From assembly GCF_021729865.1 (NCBI RefSeq), contig NZ_CP063400.1:5369041-5433040 (forward strand): a stretch of DNA of 64,000 nucleotides, written 5' to 3'. The stretch is from Hydrogenophaga sp. SL48 (GTDB lineage Bacteria > Pseudomonadota > Gammaproteobacteria > Burkholderiales > Burkholderiaceae_C). Made by a program: the position numbers and the translations under genes. Under the pieces are notes generated by a model. The model was not told the origin of the DNA. It saw only the letters and a program-made list of their open reading frames with translations, and made no database searches. Shown in pieces: positions 44,692-52,934 of this stretch (positions within the stretch are counted from its first letter, which is position 1; each line of letters begins with the position of its first letter).

Positions 44692-45153
44692 ATGAGCGCG
44701 CTTGAACTGAAGGTTCCTCCCCCCATTGTGGCGCTGGTCCTGGCGCTTCTCATGTGGCTGACGCCAGCCTACGCGGGCCTTGTGCAGATACCCCTGATGG
44801 CCCGTGTGCTCTGGGCCGTCCTGTTGGTGTGCATTGGACAAGGTATCGCCATCGCCGGAATGCTTGCATTTCGGCGCGCCAAGACCACTGTGAACCCGGT
44901 CAAGGCAAGCCAGGCGTCCTCGTTGGTCGTCCAAGGCGTTTACCGGTACACGCGCAACCCCATGTATGTCGGGCTCTTGCTGGCCCTGTTGGCATGGGCA
45001 GTGTTTCTGGCGAATCCGTTTTCTCTCTCATGGGTGGTCTTGTTCGTGCTCTACATCACCCGGTTCCAGATCATTCCGGAGGAACGGGTGTTGACTTCTC
45101 TTTTTGGCGCTGAGTACGAGGCCTACAAGGGGAGAGTACGCAGATGGGTATGA
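44692..45153 (+). CDS. Isoprenylcysteine-methyltransferase-like (PEMT/ICMT) membrane protein
   Basis: 153 residues with four hydrophobic segments and the family motif QGVYRYTRNPMYVGLLLALL followed by EERVLTSLFGAEYEAYKGRV, RRW, typical of phospholipid/isoprenylcysteine methyltransferase-like proteins. Substrate unknown; weak AT-rich sequence precedes ATG 44692 rather than a clear ribosome site. Confidence 0.85.
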   Translation: MSALELKVPPPIVALVLALLMWLTPAYAGLVQIPLMARVLWAVLLVCIGQGIAIAGMLAFRRAKTTVNPVKASQASSLVVQGVYRYTRNPMYVGLLLALLAWAVFLANPFSLSWVVLFVLYITRFQIIPEERVLTSLFGAEYEAYKGRVRRWV

Positions 45154-45309
45154 AGCCTCACGGGCTTCAGGCGCTTTGCCCTTGAGGAAGTTCTGCGACT
45201 GCAAGGCCCAGTTCGCATCCGTCACCGCGTACCTGTTCGCTGCTCGTTTCCAGCACCTTGCTTGACTGCCTGCATGCGGTGTCTCCTCTTCGCCATTGGC
45301 CTTATTTTA

Positions 45310-45350
45310 TGTACTTGCAAGTCCATGAATTTTACGTACAATTAATGGAC
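45310..45350. promoter_or_regulatory. Operator-like sites upstream of the efflux operon
   Basis: tgtacttgcaagtcca (45310-45325) matches the site at 41871-41886 in 14 of 16 positions and contains the palindrome acttgcaagt. A gtccat...atggac inverted repeat (45321-45350) and a shared ttaatggac (45342-45350, also at 41831-41839) strengthen the case for control by the same TetR. Confidence 0.65.
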
Positions 45351-45365
45351 CACGGAGTACACCAA

Positions 45366-46823
45366 ATGAAAACCTCTCCTCTGACACCTACTGCGGTGGC
45401 CGCTTTGTCGGTGTTGATCCTGACCGGATGTTCCACACCAGCGCCTCAGGCGCTCTCCCCGTCAGTGCCGCTAGCGGTTAGCTATTCGAACGAACAGCTT
45501 GCCGCTTCAGTCCCATCCGATCTCAACGATCGATGGTGGGACGGCTTCGGCGACGCCACGCTGACGCGGCTCGTGAACGAGGCCTTGTCCGCCAACCACG
45601 ACGTGACCATCGCTTTGCAGCGCGTCGGGCAGGCGCGCGCAGGCGCCGAAGCGCAGGCTTCTCGGCTGTGGCCCACGCTGAGCCTGCAAGCTGCCGCATC
45701 GCGCAGCCAGAGCGGGGCTCCTGAACCGGTCAAGCAGGGCATGCCCGACACGCGTGCGCTGCGCGCGGGGCTGGACCTCGCCTGGGAGATTGACCTGGCC
45801 GGTGGCGTGCGGGCAGCGCGGGATGCGGCGCAGGCCGATGCGTCTGCCGCGGTTGCGGGCGTCCACGGGGCCCGCCTGCTGGTGGCCAGCGAGGTGGCTC
45901 GGCAGTACTTCGTGCTGCGCAGCGCCGAGGAGCGGCTGCGCATCGTGCAGGCCCTGGTAGCCGCCCAGCGCCAGACCGCGGTTCGGGTGGAGAGCCGCTG
46001 GCGTGAAGGCCAGGCGAGCGCCTTCGATCTGGACCGGGCGCGCGCCGAGGCGGATGCGCTGGACGCCCAGCTGCCTGCGCTGCGCATGCTGGTCGGCACC
46101 ACGCACACGGCGCTGGCGGTGCTGCTGGGCCGCAACCCGTCGACCCCTGTGGTCGGCGCGGACAGCGCCTTTGCATGGCCGAAGGCGCGGGCCATCGCTA
46201 CGGGCCAGCCCAGCGAACTGCTGAGGCGCCGGCCCGATCTCGCCGCCGCAGAGGCCCGCGTTGCCGCCGAAGCACTGCGCAGCGCCGAAGCCCGCGCGCA
46301 GTGGTGGCCCAAGCTGTTCCTGAGTGCACTGGTGGGTCGACAGGACCTGCGGCTGAACGCGCTGGACCTGGCGCCGGTGCACTTCTCCAACGTGGCGCTG
46401 GCCCTGGCGGCGCCGATCTTCAACGCCGGGCGCATCGATGCCGGCATCCAGGCGCAGTCGGCGCGGGCCGACGAGGCCTTGCTGGCCTGGCAGAAGTCGG
46501 TGCTGGTGGCGGTGCAGGAGGTCGAGAACAGCCTGCTCGTGCGCTCGCAGGAAGCCGAGCGCCACGCCGCGCTCGCGCTCACCGTCGAACACCGTCGCCG
46601 CTCGCTGCAGCGCGCTGAGTCGCTGCAGCGCGAAGGACAGATCGACCTGCTCGTGCTGCTGGACGTGCAGCGCTCCGTGCTGGCCAGCGAACTTGCCCTG
46701 TCGGACAGCCGCCTGCAGCAGGCTCTGGCCGACGTGCAGCTTTTCAAGGCCCTGGGCGGGGGCTTCTCCCTGGCCCAGGCCGATGCCACCCGAACACCCA
46801 TTGCCGCAAGGACTCCCCAGTGA
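45366..46823 (+). CDS. Outer-membrane efflux lipoprotein (OprM/NodT family)
   Basis: 485 residues: lipoprotein signal (VAALSVLILTGC, lipobox LTGC), two OEP repeats with WWDGFGDATLTRLVNEALSA, DLAWEIDLAGGVRAARDAAQ, LLRRRPDLAAAEARVAAEAL and QREGQIDLLVLLDVQRSVL. Forms the outer-membrane exit duct for the RND pump. ATG 45366 follows the operator. The gene order outer membrane, adaptor, pump is unusual. Confidence 0.92.
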   Translation: MKTSPLTPTAVAALSVLILTGCSTPAPQALSPSVPLAVSYSNEQLAASVPSDLNDRWWDGFGDATLTRLVNEALSANHDVTIALQRVGQARAGAEAQASRLWPTLSLQAAASRSQSGAPEPVKQGMPDTRALRAGLDLAWEIDLAGGVRAARDAAQADASAAVAGVHGARLLVASEVARQYFVLRSAEERLRIVQALVAAQRQTAVRVESRWREGQASAFDLDRARAEADALDAQLPALRMLVGTTHTALAVLLGRNPSTPVVGADSAFAWPKARAIATGQPSELLRRRPDLAAAEARVAAEALRSAEARAQWWPKLFLSALVGRQDLRLNALDLAPVHFSNVALALAAPIFNAGRIDAGIQAQSARADEALLAWQKSVLVAVQEVENSLLVRSQEAERHAALALTVEHRRRSLQRAESLQREGQIDLLVLLDVQRSVLASELALSDSRLQQALADVQLFKALGGGFSLAQADATRTPIAARTPQ

Positions 46824-47953
46824 ATCGCATCCTCACCACCCTCTCGCTCTCCAGCCTGGCCACCGCGAGCCTGTGGCTCGCCGGTTGCAGCGAACCGCCG
46901 GTGCCCCCGGCAGCCGTCCGGCCGGTTTTCGTGACCACCGTCCAACCGGCCCCCGCGGTCCAGACCCGCAGCTTCACGTCGACCGTCCGCGCACGCATCG
47001 AAAGCGACCTGGCCTTTCGCACCGGCGGCAAGGTGGTCGAGCGGCTCGTCGAGATCGGCGACGCCGTGAAGGCCGGCCAGGTGCTGGCGCGGCTGGACCC
47101 GGCCGATTACCGGCTGGCCGTCCAGGCCGCCGCCGACCAGGTGCAGGCGGCCACGGTCGATGCCCAGCAGGCGGCGTCCGACGAGGCTCGATTCGGTCGC
47201 CTCCTGGCCGACGGCTCGGTGGGTGCCGCCGACCATGAACGCCAGAAGGCCCGCGCCGACGCCGCCGCAGCACGGCTGGACCAGGCCAGTCGACAGCTGG
47301 AGCTGGCGCGCAACCGCGAGGGCTATGCCGCACTGGTGGCGCCTTATGCCGGCGTCGTCACCGCGATCCGCTTTGAACGGGGCCAGGTGGTGCCCGAGGG
47401 CCAACCGGTGCTCTCGTTGGCGCGCGATGGCGACAGGGAAGTGGTGGTCGACCTGCCCGAAGACTGGGTGGGCCGCGCTCGCAAGCTCACGGCCACTGCC
47501 GCTCCTTGGACCGACACGAAGACCTCGCTGCGGCTCGTGCTGCGAGAACTGTCACCGCAGGCCAGCGCCCAAGGCCGAACCTACCGTGCGCGCTACTCGG
47601 CCACGCCCGAATCGCGCGCACAGGTGTCGGCGCTACCACTGGGCAGCACGGTGCAGCTGACGCTGGCTGCGCCCCAGGCTGGGCCAGCCTCCGTCCAGCT
47701 GCCGGTCAGCGCGCTGGTCAAGGGCAGCGGCCCCGAGGGCGTCTGGACCCTGAACGCACAAGGGTCCGGACTGGTGTTCACACCGGTCCAGGTGGTCGCC
47801 ATCGACGACTCCACGGTGCGGGTCACTGGCCTGACCGAGGGCAGCCGCGTGGTCAGCGTCGGCGCCCAGAAGCTGGACGCCGGCATTCCCGTGCGAGCCA
47901 TCGAGCGGTCCACCGAAGCCGCCACGACCGAGACCCCCAAGAGCCGCTCATGA
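46820..47953 (+). CDS. RND efflux periplasmic adaptor (membrane fusion lipoprotein)
   Basis: 377 residues from GTG 46820, overlapping the preceding stop (GTGA). Lipobox LAGC in SLWLAGCSEPP, barrel-sandwich TVRARIESDLAFRTGGKVVE and APYAGVVTAIRFERGQVVPE, long helical hairpin and a membrane-proximal domain. Links the pump to the outer-membrane duct. Confidence 0.92.
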   Translation: MNRILTTLSLSSLATASLWLAGCSEPPVPPAAVRPVFVTTVQPAPAVQTRSFTSTVRARIESDLAFRTGGKVVERLVEIGDAVKAGQVLARLDPADYRLAVQAAADQVQAATVDAQQAASDEARFGRLLADGSVGAADHERQKARADAAAARLDQASRQLELARNREGYAALVAPYAGVVTAIRFERGQVVPEGQPVLSLARDGDREVVVDLPEDWVGRARKLTATAAPWTDTKTSLRLVLRELSPQASAQGRTYRARYSATPESRAQVSALPLGSTVQLTLAAPQAGPASVQLPVSALVKGSGPEGVWTLNAQGSGLVFTPVQVVAIDDSTVRVTGLTEGSRVVSVGAQKLDAGIPVRAIERSTEAATTETPKSRS

Positions 47954-50900
47954 AACGCTTCAATCTCTCCGAATGGGCGGTCACGCACCAGCCCATGGTG
48001 CTGTTCCTCATCATCCTGACGCTGGTCGTTGGTCTGTTTTCGTTCAGCCGCCTCGGGCGCCTGGAAGATCCGACCTTCGAGGTGCCGCAGATGACGGCCA
48101 TCGTGGTGTGGCCCGGCGCCACCGCACAGGACGTGCAGGACCAGGTGCTCAACCGCATCGAGCGCAAGCTGCAGGAGTTGGACCAGTTCGACTACGTGCG
48201 CAGCTTCGCGCGCCAGGGCTACGGCGGCATCACGCTGTGGATGAAGGGCGGCAGCAGCAAGGCCGAGCTCGACGAGGCCTGGTACCAGGTGCGCAAGAAG
48301 ATCGGCGACGTGCGCCAGGAGCTTCCCGAAGGCGTGCGCGGCCCGTTCTTCAACGACGAGTACAGCGACCGCTACAGCGTGCTGTATGCGCTGAGCGCGC
48401 CCGAGCTCTCGATGGCCGAGCTGCTGACGGTCACAGAAGACGTGAAGCGCCGCCTGCAGGGCGTGCCGGGTGCCGGCAAGGTCGACGTGCTGGGCAAGCA
48501 GGCCGAGCGCGTCTACGTGGAGGTGTCCACGCAGCGGCTGGCGGCGCTGGGCATCCCGCCTTCGGCCGTGTTCGACGCGCTGGCGCGCCAGAACCTGGTG
48601 ACGCCGGCCGGCTCCGCCGACACCCCGCATGACCGGGTGCAGGTGCGCGTGGACGGCCGCTTCAACGGTGTGCAGGATGTCTCCGGCGTGGCGCTGGACG
48701 TGGGCGGTCAGTTGCTGCGACTGGGCGACGTGGCCAGCGTGCACAGCGGCTACGAAGACCCGCCCAGCCTGACCATCCGCCACAACGGCGTGCCTGTGCT
48801 CGCCATCGGCGTGTCGATGAAAGCCAACGGCAACGTCACCGAGTTCGGCCAGGCCATGGACGCGCGCATGGCGCAGATCCGCCAGGAGCTGCCGGCCGGC
48901 GTGGAGATCGAGCAGTACGCCGACCAGCCGCGCGTGGTGGCCGATTCGATCTGGGAGTTCGAGCGCGCCTTCCTCGAAGCGCTGGCCATCGTGCTGGCGG
49001 TCTCGTTCCTGTTCCTGGGCTGGCGCACCGGCATCGTGGTGGCGGCGTCGGTGCCGCTGGTGCTGGGCCTGGTCGCGGCCGTGATGTACGCCGCCGGCTG
49101 GAACCTGGACCGCATCTCTCTGGGTGCGCTGATCATTGCGCTCGGCCTGCTGGTCGACGACGCGATCATCGCGGTGGAGATGATGGTGGTGAAGCTGGAA
49201 CAAGGCGTGGACCGCCTGCAGGCCGCCACCTACGCCTACACCTCGACCGCGTTCCCGATGCTGACCGGCACGCTGGTCACCGCCGCGGGCTTCATGCCGG
49301 TGGGCTTCGCCAAGTCCATCGCCGGCCAGTACGCCGGCGGCATCTTCTGGGTGGTGGGCGTGGCCCTCATCCTGTCGTGGCTGGTGGCCGTGGTCTTCAC
49401 GCCCTACCTGGGCGTGAAGCTGTTGCCCAAGACCCTGGGCCACGGCGCACACCACGATGTCTACGACCGCCCGGTCTACCACCGGCTGCGCCGCGTGGTC
49501 GACTGGGCGGTTCAGCGCCGCTTCGTGGTGCTGGCGCTGACGGTGGCGCTGCTGGGCGCCGCCGGTGCCGGCATGACGAAGGTGCAGCAGCAGTTCTTCC
49601 CGACTGCGGCGCGCCCGGAACTGCTGGTCGAGCTGCGCCTGCGCGAAGGCGCCTCGTTCGCGGCCACCGAGCAGCAGGTGAAGCGCCTGGAGGCGGTCCT
49701 GAAGCAGGACCCGGAGGTCGAGTTCTTCACCGCCTACACCGGAGCCGGCACGCCGATCTTCTACCTGTCGATCCAGCCCGAACTGCCCAACCCCGGTTTC
49801 GCGCAGTTTGTGGTCAAGACGGCGGGCATCGAGCAGCGCGAGCGGGTGCGTACCCGCCTGATGGCGCTGTTCGACCAGGACGAAGCGCTGCCCGACGTCA
49901 AGGCGCGGGTCACGCGGCTGGAGTTCGGCCCGCCCGTGGGCTTCCCTGTGCAGTTCCGCGTTGTCGGGCCGGACAAGGCCGTGGTGCGCGACATCGCCTA
50001 CCGGGTGCGCGACGTTGTGCGCCAGAGCCCGCTGGTGCGCGACACGCAGTTGGACTGGAACGAGCAGGTGCGCTCGGTCCAGGTGCAGGTCGACCAGGAC
50101 AAGGCCCGCCAGCTCGGGCTCACCAGCGCCGACATCCAGGGCCTGGTGCAGACCACGCTGGACGGTGCGCCGGTCACGCAGATCCGGCGCGGCGAAGAAC
50201 TGATCGACGTGGTCGTGCGGGCCACGCCCGAAGAGCGCAAAAGCATCGGGCAGATCGGCGATTTGCAGGTCTTCTCACGCAGTGGTGTGTCCATTCCGCT
50301 GTCGCAGATCACCCGCATCGAGCCGAGCTATGAGGAGCCGGTGCTGTGGCGGCGCAACCGCGACATGGCGCTCACCGTGCGCAGCGACCTCGCGGACGGT
50401 GTGCAGGGGCCCTATGCCACGGAGCAGATCCGACCCTCGCTCCAGCCGATCGTGGACAGCCTGCCCGCCGGCTACCGCATTGAAGAAGGTGGCGCCATCG
50501 AGGAAAGCGACAAGGCCAACGCTGCTCTGTTCGCGGTGTTCCCGGCCATGTTCGCCGTGATGCTGACGCTGCTGATGATCCAGCTGCAGAGCTTCTCGCG
50601 CCTCGCCATGGTGTTCATGACCGGGCCGCTGGCGATCATCGGCGTCGTGCCTGCGCTCCTGATCTTCCAGGCGCCGTTCGGCTTCGTCGCGCTGCTGGGC
50701 GTGATCGCGCTGGGCGGGATGATCATGCGCAACTCGATCATTCTGGTCGACCAGATCGACCAGGACATCGCCCGCGGCGTGGCGCCGTGGACGGCCATCG
50801 TCGATGCCACGGTGCGGCGCTCGCGCCCGGTCGTGCTGACGGCCGCCGCGGCGGTGCTGGCCATGATCCCGCTCACGCGCAGCGTGTTCTGGGGGCCGAT

Positions 50901-51042
50901 GGCGATCTCGATCATGGGCGGGCTGGTGGTGGCCACGGCGCTGACGCTGGTCTTCGTGCCGGCCCTCTATTCCGCCTGGTTCCGCGTGCGGCGTGACAGC
51001 GCAGCGCCAGAGGCCGTGGCCTCCGGGATGAGGCTGGCATGA
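47950..51042 (+). CDS. RND-family multidrug efflux permease
   Basis: 1,030 residues from ATG 47950 (overlaps adaptor stop by 4 nt). Standard HAE1 layout: first helix QPMVLFLIILTLVVGLFSFS, two large periplasmic loops, TM4 with the proton-relay pair in GLLVDDAIIAVEMM, and TM10-12 with IALGGMIMRNSIILVDQIDQ and GGLVVATALTLVFVPALYSA. Exports amphiphilic compounds using proton motive force. The regulator cue and the neighbouring enzymes imply a specific toxic substrate. Confidence 0.95.
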   Translation: MKRFNLSEWAVTHQPMVLFLIILTLVVGLFSFSRLGRLEDPTFEVPQMTAIVVWPGATAQDVQDQVLNRIERKLQELDQFDYVRSFARQGYGGITLWMKGGSSKAELDEAWYQVRKKIGDVRQELPEGVRGPFFNDEYSDRYSVLYALSAPELSMAELLTVTEDVKRRLQGVPGAGKVDVLGKQAERVYVEVSTQRLAALGIPPSAVFDALARQNLVTPAGSADTPHDRVQVRVDGRFNGVQDVSGVALDVGGQLLRLGDVASVHSGYEDPPSLTIRHNGVPVLAIGVSMKANGNVTEFGQAMDARMAQIRQELPAGVEIEQYADQPRVVADSIWEFERAFLEALAIVLAVSFLFLGWRTGIVVAASVPLVLGLVAAVMYAAGWNLDRISLGALIIALGLLVDDAIIAVEMMVVKLEQGVDRLQAATYAYTSTAFPMLTGTLVTAAGFMPVGFAKSIAGQYAGGIFWVVGVALILSWLVAVVFTPYLGVKLLPKTLGHGAHHDVYDRPVYHRLRRVVDWAVQRRFVVLALTVALLGAAGAGMTKVQQQFFPTAARPELLVELRLREGASFAATEQQVKRLEAVLKQDPEVEFFTAYTGAGTPIFYLSIQPELPNPGFAQFVVKTAGIEQRERVRTRLMALFDQDEALPDVKARVTRLEFGPPVGFPVQFRVVGPDKAVVRDIAYRVRDVVRQSPLVRDTQLDWNEQVRSVQVQVDQDKARQLGLTSADIQGLVQTTLDGAPVTQIRRGEELIDVVVRATPEERKSIGQIGDLQVFSRSGVSIPLSQITRIEPSYEEPVLWRRNRDMALTVRSDLADGVQGPYATEQIRPSLQPIVDSLPAGYRIEEGGAIEESDKANAALFAVFPAMFAVMLTLLMIQLQSFSRLAMVFMTGPLAIIGVVPALLIFQAPFGFVALLGVIALGGMIMRNSIILVDQIDQDIARGVAPWTAIVDATVRRSRPVVLTAAAAVLAMIPLTRSVFWGPMAISIMGGLVVATALTLVFVPALYSAWFRVRRDSAAPEAVASGMRLA

Positions 51043-51698
51043 AGCTTGAGGGAGCCGTCGCACTGGTCTTCGGAGCCGACAGTGCCTTGGGCGCAGCGGT
51101 CGTGCGGGGACTGTTCGCAAGGGGTGTGGCCAAGGTCTACGCAGACGCACCTTTGGAAAGCTGCGAAATTTCGTTGTCCCGCTCGGTCCCCTTGTTCGTG
51201 GACATCGGCAAGCAGGCGCGTGCCGCAACGCTCGCGCGAGACCTGACCGACGTCACCCTGCTCGTCAATTGCCTAGTGGCCGAGCACAGTATCGCATCTC
51301 CACACGAAGGCTCGGACCAGCCGGCGCTGCATCCGCAAGGGCCGACCGTGGGCCGCACCCTGAAGCTGATCGATGCGGTCGCGCCAGTGCTTGCGGCCAA
51401 CGGCGGGGGTGCGATTGTCAACGTCATGAGCGTGCTCCACGCCGATCAGCTCTCGGCCACCAAGGCGCCCACAAACGCGCGACCCCTAGCGGAATGGATG
51501 CTGGCCGACGGTCTGCAGGGTCGGCTGGCGGCGCAAAGGACGCAACTGCTGTTTTTCGGCGCGCAACTCGTCGTCGGTGCTGGAGAACAGATGCTCGACG
51601 ATCAGCGAGCGCTGGCAGCGCACATCGCCACAAGGATGCTTCATCAGCTTGATGCCGGTGATGGGCACGACAGAATCGGCTTCGCGCGTTACAGATGA
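51039..51698 (+). CDS. SDR-like protein lacking the catalytic tyrosine
   Basis: 219 residues, coupled to the pump gene by a 4-nt ATGA overlap. The Rossmann start is VALVFGADSALGAAVVRGLF, and GGGAIVNVMSVLHADQLSAT corresponds to the active-site strand, but the expected YSATK reads LSATK, so Tyr is Leu. The C-terminal part (ALAAHIATRMLHQLDAGDG) still follows the SDR pattern, so it is probably intact rather than frameshifted. Could be a degenerate enzyme or a binding protein. Confidence 0.7.
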   Translation: MKLEGAVALVFGADSALGAAVVRGLFARGVAKVYADAPLESCEISLSRSVPLFVDIGKQARAATLARDLTDVTLLVNCLVAEHSIASPHEGSDQPALHPQGPTVGRTLKLIDAVAPVLAANGGGAIVNVMSVLHADQLSATKAPTNARPLAEWMLADGLQGRLAAQRTQLLFFGAQLVVGAGEQMLDDQRALAAHIATRMLHQLDAGDGHDRIGFARYR

Positions 51699-51753
51699 GG
51701 AAACACGGGCGCCCCTTTGGCTCGCCGCGCTGCGCTGACGGCGGTCAGGATCT

Positions 51754-52012
51754 TCAAGCCGCCACAAACGCACCGTGCAGGCCCAGCGGCAGCGAATGCG
51801 GCAGGGTGGCCTGCGCCAACGGGCCGTCGTGCAGGTCGTCAGCGGCGAAGCAGGACAGCAACGTGTTCTTCTGCGCCAGGTCGTGCGCGGTGCCGACCAG
51901 CCAGCCCGGGCTTGAACCGTCGGGCACGAAAAGGTGCTCTTCCACTATGGTCTGCGGACCGGGGCAGTAACGCCGCGAAACGCCGGTCTCCATATCGGTG
52001 GCCGCAATTTGA
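51754..52012 (-). pseudogene. Carotenoid oxygenase, C-terminal remnant
   Basis: About 86 codons read ATDMETGVSRRYCPGP, EEHLFVPDGSSPGWLVGTAH, CFAADDLHDGPLAQATLPHS and LPLGLHGAFVAA, the end of the RPE65/carotenoid cleavage oxygenase family (metal His in LPLGLHG). Everything upstream is missing, so it is a remnant of a gene once pointing left. Confidence 0.75.
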
Positions 52013-52023
52013 TCAGGCCGCGC

Positions 52024-52370
52024 GCTGACAAGGGCCAAGGGGTGTATTTGGTCCAGGCGGCGCTCATCGCCGAAGAGCTAAACGTGGCCTGGGGCCAATT
52101 CAAGGTCGACCCCGGGCCGCCCAGCGTCTCTTGTTCCAACAGCGTGTTGATGGGCGACATGGTCTTTCCCACCGCCGCCACCAGCGAGACCTTCATGACC
52201 ACACTGGGCGTAGCATGGGCGGCGTGATTGGCAAGGTGCTGTGCATGCGGCTGACTGGCGGCTCGAACACTGTCCCCGACGCGTTCGACAAGCTGCGACT
52301 GGCCGGTGCCGTCGCGCGGCAGATGCTGGTGGCGACCGCGGCCCAAAAGACGAACGTCGCCGCAGCGTAG
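52024..52370 (+). pseudogene. Isoquinoline 1-oxidoreductase beta-subunit fragment
   Basis: Frame 1 reads KGQGVYLVQAALIAEELNVA, WGQFKVDPGPP and stops at 52225; frame 2 continues GGVIGKVLCMRLTGGSNTVP, DAFDKLRLAGAVARQML, VATAAQKTNVAA. Together they form a piece of a molybdopterin-binding aldehyde/xanthine-dehydrogenase-type large subunit, broken by a frameshift and cut at both ends. Confidence 0.75.
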
Positions 52371-52934
52371 CTCAGGACCGCTTTGGCAGTGGAGTTCACC
52401 CCGCCACCAGCTGCGCAAGCTGAACCTGGCGTGAAGGCTGATTCACTGAAATCCCAACCAGGTGGCTTGCGCTTCTTGGACTTGACGACTTTGCCAGCAT
52501 GTAGCCCGCGACCGTGCCCAATACCTCAATGCCGGCCTTTGCCAGAACACGAGAACCCGATCACACTGGGCGTCCGCTTCTCGGAAGTCTGTATCGATTT
52601 CCGCATGTCAGCTCAGGGGCGGAAGGTGTAGTCCGACCTATGCATCTGAGCGGCAGCAACCAGCCTTCAAGCGACCTTCGGTTTTTCAAGTTCGGCTGTG
52701 CAGCGACTCCGGTCCAATGACTAGCTGCAGCAAACGTCCGCACTGAGCAGGAAAGCCATCACCCAAGACCGTCCAAGCGCATTGCTGTGTCCTGCGTCCC
52801 TATGCACGTGCCGCTCCCTGATAGCCGGATATTCGCGGCGAAGTGGGCCTTCAGGCGCCCGCTTTGACCTCATACACAATAAGATACAAACAACGCGAAG
52901 CTAGCCATCCGGCAGCTTGCTGGGAGGCTCCGTC
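52371..52934. other. Left margin of the defence locus
   Basis: No gene. It should hold the defence-operon promoter, but no strong -35/-10 pair stands out. An AT-richer stretch (cacaataagatacaaacaac, 52875-52894) precedes the GGGAGG ribosome site (52922-52927). Confidence 0.4.

Noticed and set aside
45482..47404. 640-codon leftward frame opposite the efflux genes
   Set aside because: Ser/Arg-rich shadow of the outer-membrane and adaptor genes, which have clear domains and coupled starts.
52641..52740. Possible attachment-site or integron-like repeat left of the defence locus
   Set aside because: It shares only a short gcaaccagcct-type string with 29440-29480; no integrase, tRNA or matching direct repeat at the right end.
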